Assembly (NCBI RefSeq): GCF_000226095.1
Contig: NC_016472.1
Location: 6,200,001-6,264,000, forward strand
Length of the DNA stretch: 64,000 nucleotides
Reading direction: 5' to 3'
Source of the DNA: Thermothelomyces thermophilus ATCC 42464
Lineage: Eukaryota > Ascomycota > Sordariomycetes > Sordariales > Chaetomiaceae
Shown: in pieces, positions 23,001 to 33,377 of the stretch
Layout: every line of letters begins with the position of its first letter
How positions within the stretch are numbered: the first letter of the stretch is position 1
Notes under the pieces: generated by a model
The model's database searches: none
Told to the model about the DNA's origin: nothing
What the model saw: the letters and a program-made list of their open reading frames with translations, nothing else
Translations under genes and position numbers: made by a program

Positions 23001-25430
23001 CATAGCTGCCTGGTGCCGGTCGCGGCGTTGACTATCTATCCTGGCCAGAGACAGAGCGGACAAATCATCTGACAAGTGTCGGAGAGAGGGAAGCTGCGCA
23101 AAAAGAACAATGCAGTCGGTGGAATGAAGCAAATATCTCAAGAATTCAACCACTTTTTCATCAGCTCATGCGCCCTCGATGATCTTTCTGTCGCCTGCCT
23201 AAAGCATAGGCATAGGCAAGGAAAATAAAACATGACAAAAAAAAGCTATAAAAGATCGAAATGCTCAACACTATAAGGCGTGCTATCTCTGGGTGACCGG
23301 GGTCGTTGTGTGGGAGGAATCCACTAGGATGTGTCTTGACCAGATGTTACCTTAATTCCGGATTGGTGTATGTTGGATCCGAATGGCACTAGCCAAATGC
23401 GATTGACAAAGCATGGCTTGGGAAGCTCGATCTACTCCGTACACTCCATTCTCCTGCCTGTGTTAAGAGGAGCGCTTGGCTGGTGGATGGAAGGAGGGAC
23501 ATATTGTACGTACACTACCTTGTGGATTCACACGCTGAGAGGGCCAATCTAAGAGCATTTTCACAAAACACCTGCATTCTGATAGAGAGGTGGATTGCGT
23601 GCGTCTATGGAGGTGCACTCGTCCGGAATCTTGCCATGTCTCCCAATTCGGCCCTTGGATGTTCAAAAACGGGAATATGATTCGCTGGACTGGGAAAGGT
23701 TCGTACTGTTGTAAGTATCCTGACTGTGGCAACTAGTCAACAAGGCCCGATCATGTGCCGTCTTAGGCCCGGTTAGTAGTGCCGAGTAAGGTGATTGCGA
23801 CAGGCATTGAAGCAGCTGGAATGCGCGTGTATCCGTGCTCTCTACTACGTACACTAGTTACCCTTGGTCTTTTCCCAAGATCTTTGATGATCTGGTGTCG
23901 ACCAGGCCATGCTCCCCTTTGGTTAGTGGGACCACTAGTGTTGTAGCACAACCCAGCGTTGACCTTAACCCTTGTTGTTGAAGATGGTCTCCACATCCAT
24001 ATTTGTCTTAGGGCCGCCGGAGCCAGCCGACTGCGTACCTACGTATGTATGTACGGAGTACGGAATACACAACTAATGCTTCCAACCTGAACTTCAGCAC
24101 TCTTTCGGATGTCTGTGAGGAAGAAGCTCATTGCGTTTCGGACGTGCCGTTTCCAAACCAATCCCAAGCGGCTGTGAACGAGGCTTCAAAATTTGGGGCC
24201 AAGTGCCTCGCGATAACAGCCATTGTCCAGTGATAGGGCCGTTTTTGTGGTTCGCGGCGTGTTGTCGACACGCGACTCGTCTGAGCTCGAGCATTCCACG
24301 TGTTGGTGGCCTCATCTGCCTTGGTTCGTTGGCAAATCCCGCAGTAAGAGGCATTGCAGGTTACACCTATCCTCGGCACCGGGGAGCGCAAGAAGAACGA
24401 ACGTCTGGGGTTCACACGAGGTTGAAGCGAGAGCGCTCTGGCCCTCGGCAGGGACGCACCTCGACTTCTATCGCATGCCCGGCCGTTTCGATACTCGCGA
24501 AATCTGGACGGGCATAAACGAACTGCAACAACACCTTTCCGGCCGAGCTAGCACCGCCTAATTCGCCGATTCAAACGCCGGCACGGCAGGTCGCTCCGCA
24601 GTTTGCGAGTCGCGGGTCGCGTGTTGTTATTACTGACATTGAGGTAATTTCAGGAGGCTCCAGCATTTGGGGGGGCCACCGCCGAAGCCGCAGCGAGAGC
24701 GCAGCCAGCCAATGACCCCCCGCCTGAGCAACTGGCACCCAAATCCGGGCCGTTTTCACTTGCGGCGGGGCCCCAGCGTGACCCCACGAGTCCATCGGAG
24801 CTAAACCAGTTGGGGAGCCCTATTGGAACCGACAAAACGTCATCCCCAAGCTCGTCCGGCGCCGCGGGGCGCCCGGCCACCTTTAAGAACCCACCAGGTG
24901 CTGCGCTCCAAAAAACCAATTCGCGCAGCTATCGTGGCCTGACGTTTCCCAGCCTGGTGCATCTGTGTTCTGTGGCTTTCATCATCCTCGCCTCGGTAAG
25001 TCGTATATCAAATGCAGCTCCCGGCTGCTGTTTTCTCTGGCGCAGAGACTACGAGACGCCGCTCTTACGTGCCCCGCATTAGCTGGCCGCGCCGCCAACC
25101 TGTGCCCCTCCATTACTCCCCACCAACAAGCACTCCATTCCGCAGCACTTCAAACAAGGCGGTCGGAATCTGCACCAGGAACTCCTGCGCAATACCCAAT
25201 TAATATCTCTGAAGCTCGGAGCTTTTTTTCATCCCGGCTAACAAAACGCTCAAAAGACTCTCTTCCGTCACAGCGCGCGCTATCTCTCTTGGCCCATAAG
25301 TTCCCGCGCTCCCCTCGATCAGGCAATCCAGTCTTTCCCCACGGTGTCAGGCCACGAATCAGGGACCTGCGAGCATCCGCGCCCACCCCCATTTCCTCCC
25401 GCCGCTCCTCTCTCCACGCCGTCGCCCGCC
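20023..25430. other. 5.4-kb stretch without a recognisable gene
   Basis: This region has ordinary, not AT-rich, composition and many short overlapping frames on both strands. None exceeds about 130 codons and none has a domain I recognise. TACTCCGTA/TACGGAGTA 9-mers occur at 23433-23441 and 24052-24060. The right end must hold the glucokinase promoter and leader. The left end must hold the Hsp70-like promoter. Confidence 0.5.
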
Positions 25431-27141
25431 ATGGCCCTCGAAGCAGAGACGCAGGCGATCGTCGACCAGTTCGAGTTCTCGGACGACGATGTCAACAGAG
25501 CGGTTAAGGAGTTCCTTCGTCAGATGGGTACGTGTTCGATTCGTCCCTTCGTGCTTGGCATGTCGGCCGCCATCGCTGACAGGGTCCGAAGATGAGGGTC
25601 TGAGGAAGGATGGAACCAGCTTGAGCCAGATTCCCACGTACGTGACCGCAGTACCCAATGGTTCCGAGAAGGTCAGTATTGGAATGTCCAACATGCATCC
25701 CGACGGGCGTAGAGACAGACGCTGACGACGCGGAAAGGGTCTCTACATGGCCGTCGACCTCGGTGGCACAAACTTCCGCGTCTGCTCAATTCAGCTTCTG
25801 GGGAACAATTCCTTTAGACACACCTACAACAAGGTTGCCATCCCCAAACACCTCATGGTTGCCAAGACGGCGCAGGAGCTGTTCGCATTCCTGGCATTGG
25901 AGATCAAGAAGTTCCTTCAGGAGCACCACAACGAGGACTTTGAGCACCACATTAGACGCCGGATGACAGTGAGCGCCCCAGAAGGCTTCAGGGACGAGCA
26001 CATCTTCCGCATGGGCTTCACCTTCAGCTTCCCGGTAAAGCAGGTTGGGATAAACAAGGGCACCCTCATAAGATGGACCAAGGGCTTTGACATTCCGGAT
26101 GCCGTCGGCAAGGACGTCTGCGCTCTCCTGCAGGAGGAGATTGACAAGCTCCATCTGCCGGTGAAGGTGGCCGCGCTCGTCAACGACACGGTCGGAACGC
26201 TCATGGCGCGCTCGTACACCTCTCCCAACAAGCACGGCTCGATTCTGGGTGCCATTTTCGGCACCGGTACCAATGGTGCCTATATCGAGAAGCTGTCAAA
26301 TCTGAAGAAGGGCCTCGCTGGCGAGTATGACGATACGACGGGCCACATGGTTATCAACACAGAGTGGGGATCGTTCGACAACCAGCTTAATGTCTTGCCC
26401 ACCACGAAATGGGACGATGCTTTGGAGAAGGGCAGCATCAATCCTGGCTACCAGATGTATGAGAAACGTGTCTCGGGAATGTTTTTGGGAGAGATTCTGC
26501 GCTTGGTCACTCTCGAGCTCCACAACAACCCCAACGTTTCGTTCTTCAAGGACGAGAACTCCAGCTTCAACGATAGGGGTTCGGTTACCGTCATCGACAG
26601 AGATTCGCCGCTCTACAAGCCGTGGGGTGTCGACACGTCCATCATGTCGACTGCGGAGGCGGACCACGACCCCGAGCTTTCGGCCCTCCGCCAGTCGCTA
26701 GAGAAGGACCTGAAGATCTACGCCCCGGCGTACGAAGACGCCCTGGCGTTCAAGCGGATCTCGCATGCCATTGGTCGCCGTGCCGCCCGTCTCGCTGCCG
26801 TCGCCATTGCCGCCGTCGTTATCCAGACCGGCAAGCTGGACGACCCGGAGCTCCTGGGCGAGGAGATCGACATTGGCGTCGACGGCAGCCTCGTAGAGCA
26901 TTACCCGGGTTTCCGCTCCATGATCACCGAGGCTCTAAAGATCACCGAGGGCATCGGAGAGAGCGCGAACCGCATCAAGATTGGCCTTACCCAGGACGGG
27001 TCCGGCGTTGGCGCTGCCCTCATCGCGTCGGTTGCTGCCAGCATGGAGAAGAACACCAGCAACGTGGATTACATCGGCGAACTGCGCTCGACTGTCAAGG
27101 CGGAACCTTCTGCCGTGGACGAGAAAGCCGCTTCCGACTAG
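25431..27141 (+). CDS. glkA: Glucokinase (hexokinase family)
   Basis: The coding sequence joins 25431..25527, 25592..25671 and 25738..27141 (526 aa). The enzyme phosphorylates glucose with ATP at the start of glycolysis in the cytosol. Exons 1-2 read VKEFLRQM-DEGLRKDG...SQIPTYVTAVPNG, the family N-terminus. Exon 3 begins GLYMAVDLGGTNFR, the phosphate-1 loop. It continues with the sugar-binding block TFSFPVKQ, LVNDTVGTL with the catalytic Asp at about 209, GAIFGTGTNGAY, NTEWGSFDN and, near the end, DGSGVGAALIA. The PTYVTAVPNG start and the LPTTKWDD stretch resemble fungal glucokinases more than hexokinase PII. That distinction is by resemblance only. Introns are 64 and 66 bp. Confidence 0.9.
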
Positions 27142-27866
27142 GAGTCCTGGGTGTGGCCTGCTCCTACCATACTTTTGCAAAAGCGACTAGGCAGATGCTG
27201 TGATCTCATGTGATGGGAGAGCCTCAGCGCACTTTACAAGGCCATATCTAGTTATGTTATCTAGTGTGGCAGTCAAGCAGTTGCTCCTCCTGGGGCTGGG
27301 GTGCATTGCACGGCGTGTACGATTTTCCATTGTTTTTTTCTATCGGTTGGGGTGGTGGTTGGGCCTGGGCAACGGAGCAGCAGCGAAGTCGTCTTGGGCT
27401 TTTACTTGCATGGATCATTAATTTGGACTCTTCTGGTCGCACGCATCCTGATATGATTCCATGTACAAGAAAGGGGCTTCAGGTCGGGAGCGGGGAACTG
27501 GGGGACGGGACTGAAACTAGGGTAGCTAGCGTTGACTTCTCACTCCGTAGGTCTCAAGCTCAAGGTATGAGGCAGGATGGCTTACTAGTACAATCAGCAG
27601 CGAAGCAAGCATAGAAGTTCAGCGCGTCGCCCTCGCCTTGCCGAAGATGAAAACGGCCTTTGGACCACTTCTACGGCGGCACGAACAACATTTCGCACGC
27701 CGGTTTATAAATTCTCTTTCATTTTTTTATAACCCGTCTCCTGTCTCCGATCTGAAATGACCCAACTCAATCCCAACAACCTCAACGCTAAACTACCCGG
27801 TTTCTCGACCCATACATAACCCAACTCCCACCATTCCCCATCCCTTCCCGTAATATTTGTCCAAAA
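27142..27866. other. Convergent intergenic region glucokinase / Naa50-like
   Basis: This region contains the two 3' UTRs. No other feature is recognised. Confidence 0.45.
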
Positions 27867-29396
27867 CTATGCCCCAAACGCAGCGGAAGGATACGTCCTT
27901 TCCCTCTTCTTCCTAGCCGTCGAGCTGCTCCGCGAACCGCTGCTCGCCCCCGACGCGGCTCCCGCCCCGGCATGGCTGTTGGGACTCAACAGCCCCTGCA
28001 GGTCGGTGGTGCTGCTGCTGCTGCTGCTGCTGCTGCCGCCTGTCTTCCTCTTACCGCCGCCGTTCGAGCTGGGCACGACCATGTCCGGGGGCAGGTCGTT
28101 CCACTCTGTCTGCGGGCGCGTGTTCTGGTACGAGATCGACACCGATGATGACGCCGACGATGCTGCTGTTGACGTAGTGGAGGGGGCGGGGGAGGGTGAC
28201 GCGGCTGCTGCGAGGCAGCGCGTGGGCGGTGGTGGCGGGTTGGAGGAGTTCCGGGTGGTGGTCGCGGACGCTGTGGCATGTGCGGCTGCTGCGGCTGCAG
28301 CTGGTGCTGCAGCTGGTGCTGCAGTTGTTGGTGGTGCTGCTAGCGGCGCCGAGGATATCGGGGGGAGATTGACGGCTGCTGCGAGGACGGACTCGGGAGG
28401 GTGAGGCTGCGATGCAGCAGCTGAGGCGGCGGAAGACGGCTTCGTATCGGCGCCGTGCGGGCCAGTGACTGTGATGCCCGACGCGGTCTCAGACGCGCGC
28501 GTGCTTGCGGCAGAGGCAGCGGCAGCGGCAGCGGCAGCGGCAGCTGCGGGCCCAATGTGCCGGCGCACAACCCACGCCGAGTCAGGCCGCAGCTTGAAGT
28601 AGTACCCCTTGACCGGCTCGCTGCCCTCGCGGGCGAACCCGCGCGCCTCGTACCACCTGAGACCCTCCTTGTTCTCGGTCCAGACGTGGGCATATATAGT
28701 CCGGGCGTCGATGTTGCTGCCGGCTTCCGGGAGGAGGCTGGCGCTTGCGATGATGTGCTCGAGCGCGGCGGCGGCGAGGCCGAGGGAACGGTAGGGGGAG
28801 AGCAGGGCGAGGGATTGGATGTAGATTGCGTGGTACGGCGTGTCGGGAGGTACGCTGGACGGCTTCTGAGAGTGCGTAGGGACGGAGGGTTGGGGGAGCG
28901 GTCTGCCTTGGGCGTCGAGGAACGGGTTCGGCTCGAGACGGCAGATTAGACCGCCGATGACCTTGGGCGTGTCCGCGTCGGAGTCCTGCCAGAGAATGGC
29001 ACGCGAGAAGAGGCCCGATGAAAGAGGCTCAAGAGCCCTGGCATAGAATGAGTCCGGGTAAGGGACCGGGAGAAGCAGGGAGTTGATGCGCCGCAAAGCG
29101 GGTACGTGTTCTTCCGCTAGCGGCACAATGGTTGCGCCCGAGGGGATGGACGGCGGTGATGGGAGGACCGGGACACCGTTCGGGGGAAGGGTAATTGGTA
29201 TTGTCACGGGCTGTACCGCGGCCGAATCCGGAGGCGGAGGGGGGGGGGGTGGTGGTGGTGGCGGCGGTGGTGTTGATGTTTGCTGTGTCGTAGCATTGTT
29301 GTGTTGCGGCGGGGCAGTCGATGGCGGGGCAGTATATTCAGGCTGGCGTCGCGGTTGAAAGAAGGAGCGGATTGAGGATTGCTGAGTGCGCTGCAT
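27867..29396 (-). CDS. Naa50-like N-terminal acetyltransferase with PIP box
   Basis: This is a single-exon gene of 509 aa. Residues 6-13 are QSSIRSFF, an exact match to the PCNA-interacting motif Q-x-x-I-x-x-F-F, followed by basic QPRR. A polyproline run comes next. The GNAT domain starts around residue 88 (ATIVPLAEEHVPALRRIN). The Naa50 signature PVPYPDSFY and the motif-A region SPYRSLGLAAAALEHI (acetyl-CoA loop R-x-x-G-x-A) follow. The domain ends with the WYEARGF strand and GYYFKLRP. Naa50/San acetylates protein N-termini and is needed for sister-chromatid cohesion in animals. About 230 further residues are low-complexity Ala, Ser and Pro tracts encoded by GCN and CTG-type repeats, ending with a basic RKKRER segment. 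The tail is probably disordered. The start is the first ATG. Confidence 0.85.
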   Translation of the reverse strand: MQRTQQSSIRSFFQPRRQPEYTAPPSTAPPQHNNATTQQTSTPPPPPPPPPPPPPPDSAAVQPVTIPITLPPNGVPVLPSPPSIPSGATIVPLAEEHVPALRRINSLLLPVPYPDSFYARALEPLSSGLFSRAILWQDSDADTPKVIGGLICRLEPNPFLDAQGRPLPQPSVPTHSQKPSSVPPDTPYHAIYIQSLALLSPYRSLGLAAAALEHIIASASLLPEAGSNIDARTIYAHVWTENKEGLRWYEARGFAREGSEPVKGYYFKLRPDSAWVVRRHIGPAAAAAAAAAAASAASTRASETASGITVTGPHGADTKPSSAASAAASQPHPPESVLAAAVNLPPISSAPLAAPPTTAAPAAAPAAAAAAAHATASATTTRNSSNPPPPPTRCLAAAASPSPAPSTTSTAASSASSSVSISYQNTRPQTEWNDLPPDMVVPSSNGGGKRKTGGSSSSSSSSTTDLQGLLSPNSHAGAGAASGASSGSRSSSTARKKRERTYPSAAFGA

Positions 29397-30734
29397 TGTT
29401 CAACGAGGATGTGGGAGTCGGCTACATGACCAAGTCGTGGAAAGGAGAAAATGTTGTCGGCAGGTGAACTTGTAAAGCCTCTACTGTGTATGGCCAAGTA
29501 ACAGCCTCCGATCTTTGTTGATGCCCCTGGGACCCCTGCTCGGCCAGCGGCAGAAAAGCGGATCCGCCCGATAGATCGATGCCAAACACCGCGCCGCTCA
29601 GCATCCCGTCCTCTCGCCCCACCGCAGCTCCGCTAATGGCAATTATACGGATGTACGGACTACTCCGTACAGTACATGATATCACGGGAAAGTTGGGCCA
29701 GCTTGAGCTTGAATGATTGTGAAAACTGCTGCGTACATGCGCTATACTTTCTCCTTGTGCACTAAGATCCTCGTGCATACTAGGCTGATTACATTTCGCA
29801 AGTAAGGTAATGGGAGCAGTGAGAGGGCAAAATAGAAATGCAAGAGGTTTGCGCTTTCAGGAAAAAAAAAAAAAAAAAAAAAAGAAGGGGGAAAAAACCC
29901 TGGATTAAGACTTGTCGTTTGGTCTGCCCACCCTGCCTGCCAATGTTGGCAGTATGATTATGGACAAGACCGTAGGCGGGATTGAATTGGCTTCCGCGGC
30001 CACAACAGGCGTCTCTCTCTCAATAGGTTTTGTTAGGGGATAGCCTTGCCCTACTTCATATTGTTGTTTATAACCGACAATAGAAACTAAACTACTCGTA
30101 TGGTGTGCGTGCGTCCTATTGAGTTTTGACGCAGCGCAAATGCTCCGTGCTATTTTCCCCCCTCGTCCAAATAGGCAAAGTGGTGGGCCATTCAAGGTAG
30201 GACGGTGCCGCTGTAATCCGTAAATCAGATGTAATTCAGGGATTGTGAGGTCCTGCATTTGCGGTGCATTACGCCAACTGCCCGGTGCGTTCAACGCCTA
30301 ACAAAACGGCGGCTGGTGGGCTGAGAGAGCTTTTCCCTCGACTATCCTACCTTAGTCAATCATTCCAACTCCTTCCGACCGGATACCCACTCAAACCGTC
30401 GGGTAGAGAATCGCCGTCAAACATCCACTGTTGGCGATAAAGACCCCCGGCGGATCGCTGCTTGGGTGACGCAAATCGTTCGATTGACTTTTCTTTGTTT
30501 TCCCGACGTCTACTGCCCAGGTGCAACGGTCACCGGGCGGAGCGAGCTTGCTGCAGCCGAGCGCGGGTCTGAGGCCCGTCGACCTTCTCCGACCGCCGAG
30601 GCCCCAAAAGTCGGAGCCGTTTCAATTAAAAGGCTGGGAGGTCCTGGCCTACCTTCCAAACACACCCACAGCGCCCTCCCGAGACGGTTCAATCTCCTCA
30701 AGCATCGAGCAACCCCCCCCCACACACAATCACA
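29397..30734. promoter_or_regulatory. Divergent promoter region Naa50-like / Sgf11-like
   Basis: The gap separates two divergent genes. It contains TACTCCGTA at 29661-29669 within the inverted arrangement GTACGGA-CTAC-TCCGTAC. It also contains an A homopolymer of about 22 nt at 29862-29883. No gene is recognised. Confidence 0.5.
29862..29883. repeat. Poly(A) homopolymer
   Basis: An uninterrupted run of about 22 A residues lies in intergenic DNA. It could be a relic poly(A) tail or simple slippage; nothing recognisable precedes it. Confidence 0.8.
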
Positions 30735-31989
30735 ATGTCCGCCGAAGGAGGGGAAACCGGCAAGGCCGGAGTTATCGTCGCGCAAGACGGGGCGCCTCCC
30801 CTGGACAAGCTTGTGAGTTGTGGCAGTTTGCGCTCCGGCCCTCCGCGATATTGACTTGATCCCCATCCAGTCCCACGCCGTTGTCGACGATCTATTGTAT
30901 AACATCGTCCACGACCTCCTGCTCAAAGTGCACCGAGACGAGAAGATTGCGCGCGCAAACACGGCCGCCATCAAGGTGGAGAAGCTCGCAAAGAACACTA
31001 CGGATGGCACAACGGACCCCAGCCCCGATGTCGAGGTCGAAACGGATGCAGCTATATATAAGGAGGGGAAGGTGATGCTGAAGGGCAACCCGCTCAAGAC
31101 GACCAAGGAAATCCTGTGCCCGAAATGCCACCTCCCCCGACTGCTGTACCCCACGGACGGCAAGGGCGCGAGGAAGCCGGACCCCGGCGTTATCTACTGC
31201 AAGAAGCACCCCTACATTGAGAAGGCGGGCTACGACATTTACGGGCAGACGTGGGTTGCGCCAGGGCCGGGCCGAGGCAAGAAGAAGAAGGATCAGAAGC
31301 TCGACCCCAATGACCCGAGCTCCCCGGCGCCCGGCGAAGGAAGCGCAAAGGACCGGCCGTCTAACGTGCTGAGCTTTCCCAGCGCGACGTGCCCCAAGTG
31401 CAAGAGGTGCATCCTGGTGACGCGTTTGAACAACCACATGGGCGGATGCATTGGCAACAGCGGGCGCAATGCCAGCAGAGCGGCCGCGCAGAAGATTAGC
31501 AACGGCAGCAACGGGGGCAGCCAGAACAACGACAACACCCCGCCCGGAAGCCAGAAGGGCACGCCGCGACCCGGAAGCCGGGGTGCGAGCCCCAGGAAGC
31601 GGGACGGTGACGAATTCGACGAGGATGGGGAGGACTCTGACCAAAACAATCCCAAGAAAAAGAAGATCAAGCCGAACTCGCTGACCAAGAAGGTCATTCT
31701 GAAGGCCAAGAGTTCCGCCGCACTCGGCAATCTGAAGAAGGACAAGGTAAAGCCTAGCTCGATGCTCAACGTGGAGCAAACGGTGGACGACGACGACGAC
31801 GCAAAGGACTCGACGGTGCAAGTGGCGCCGAAGAAACCGGCGCCGATTTCAAAAAGCGCCTCGCCAACCAAGAAGATCAAGCTGGGAGCGGCGAAGCCAC
31901 GGTTGCCCTCGCCGGCCGGCAAGAAGGTTAAGAAGGATCGCGACTTGGAGAGCGAGTCTTCGGGGACTCCGTCATCGCCGCCTCGCTAA
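30735..31989 (+). CDS. Sgf11-type zinc-finger protein (candidate SAGA DUB-module subunit)
   Basis: The coding sequence joins 30735..30812 and 30871..31989 (398 aa) across a 58-bp intron (GTGAGT...CAG). Near the N-terminus an amphipathic helix (VVDDLLYNIVHDLLLKVHRDEK) resembles the helix by which Sgf11 docks on Sgf73/Sus1. A first Cys cluster has CPKC at 109-112 and later YCKKH. The second, CPKCKRC...RLNNHMGGC at 200-219, has spacing C-x2-C-x11-H-x3-C, the same as the yeast Sgf11 finger. The C-terminal half is basic, with many KKKKIKP and SPTKKIK patches suited to DNA, RNA or nucleosome contact. In yeast, Sgf11 activates the SAGA H2B deubiquitinase. This protein is far larger than yeast Sgf11 and has an extra finger, so the orthology is a proposal. 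Confidence 0.65.
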
Positions 31990-32552
31990 CTCGGCGGCCG
32001 GTCGATGGCCAGCTCTGTCGACTTCAAATTGTTGTTTCCCACTTCGCATCGACACTTGCTTCTCTCTGCGCATCACATTGGTCACGGTTCGGAAACGTTT
32101 CGCATCATTGCCCACGGTGGGCTGGTCCGGGTTGGCGGCGTTCTCTGCATTTGCGTTCATCGGCTCCGGGCATTTACGGGACATGACTCTTGTACTATTA
32201 CGACGAAGAAAAAGGAGCCTCAGCGGGCGTTACATGCAAGTGGTCTGGTTGGTTGTATACACGGAAGAAGAGGCAGTCGGACGGATTGATTTATTTACTT
32301 TGCTGTCTGCTGCCCAAGTCGTTTTTTTTTTCCCAAGGCGTATGATACATGGAAGGTCTTTTTCTCTAGGGACTCGCATCGCTGTACAACGTGATCAGCG
32401 CAGGCGTTTCCCATTTACGTGTACATATGTGTGCACCGGAATACGGATGGGTCAAAGGCACGAATGTGACATACACAACTACCTTCTCCTTGTCCGTGCC
32501 AGTCACGACCTCGTACTTCACACCAATTAGTTATTGGTCCAGTTGCTGCGGT
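31990..32552. other. Convergent intergenic region Sgf11-like / cyclophilin
   Basis: This region probably contains 3' UTRs, with a T-run near 32320. No gene is seen. Confidence 0.45.
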
Positions 32553-33377
32553 CTAAACCTCTTCCTCCTGGGTCACGACGTAGGCCCTGACGATTTTGAC
32601 CTCCGTCTTGGGCCGGTCCTCCGCGTCGGTCGGCACCAGGCCCATCCGCTGCACCACCCGAATACCCTTCTTGACCCGCCCAAAGATGGTGTGCTTGCCG
32701 TCCAGCCACGGCGTGGGTGCCAATGTGATGAAGAACTGGCTGCCGTTGGTGTTGGGGCCTGCGTTGGCCATGCTGAGGATGCCTGCGCCCGTATCTGTGT
32801 ATCGCGCCGGCCGCCGGCGTTGGTTAGTATGCTTCTCTTTCCTACGTGGAGATTTTTTCCCGGTTTTTTTTTTCTTCACTGGTCATCACGGGGCACTTTT
32901 GCCCGCCTACCACACCACGATGCCCTCTTTCCTATTCATACAACGAGGGGGAAAAAAGGAGAGAAAGAAGGAAAGAAGAAAAGAACCAGACGAAGGGTAG
33001 GGATGGGTGTTTATCAGATATGCGACAAACAAACAAGAACGTCAACAAAACACATACGCTTCAGGTCGCTGCGGATCTCGTCCTCGAACTTGTCGCCGTA
33101 GATGCTAGTCCCGCCGCGGCCCGTCCCCGTCGGGTCGCCGCCTTGGACCATAAAGTCCTTGATGATGCGGTGGAAGATGGTATTGTTGTAGTAGCCGCGC
33201 GAGGCGAGGGCCGCAAAGTTCTGGCACGTCTTGGGCGCGTGCTGGTTGTAGAGCTCGACGATGATGGTGCCCTGTGAATTTGGGCGCGTTAGCCCGGTGT
33301 TCGCTTCTTCCATGGGTAGTTGGAAAGAGATTGGTGGTCCATGCCATGGAGGTCTCTAGAGCTACGTCGGTTGCCAT
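32553..33377 (-). CDS. Cyclophilin peptidyl-prolyl isomerase (Cyp1/PPIL1 type)
   Basis: The coding sequence on the minus strand joins 33345..33377, 33058..33271 and 32553..32794 (162 aa, the usual length for this single-domain class). It catalyses cis-trans isomerisation of prolyl bonds; the PPIL1 class associates with spliceosomes. Exon 1 [11 protein letters not shown] joins [16 protein letters not shown], then [19 protein letters not shown] with the active-site Arg, Phe, Met and Gln. [16 protein letters not shown] spans the second intron, and [11 protein letters not shown] carries the cyclosporin-contact Trp. The first intron (33272..33344, 73 bp) begins GCATGG and ends CACAG with a good CTAAC branch, so it is a GC-AG intron. 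Intron 2 is long (263 bp). A start at 33313 would avoid intron 1 but loses the conserved N-terminus. Confidence 0.9.

Noticed and set aside
32553-33313. Cyclophilin start at 33313 without the first intron
   Set aside because: It would replace the conserved [11 protein letters not shown] start by a sequence unlike the family, so the GC-AG intron model is preferred.
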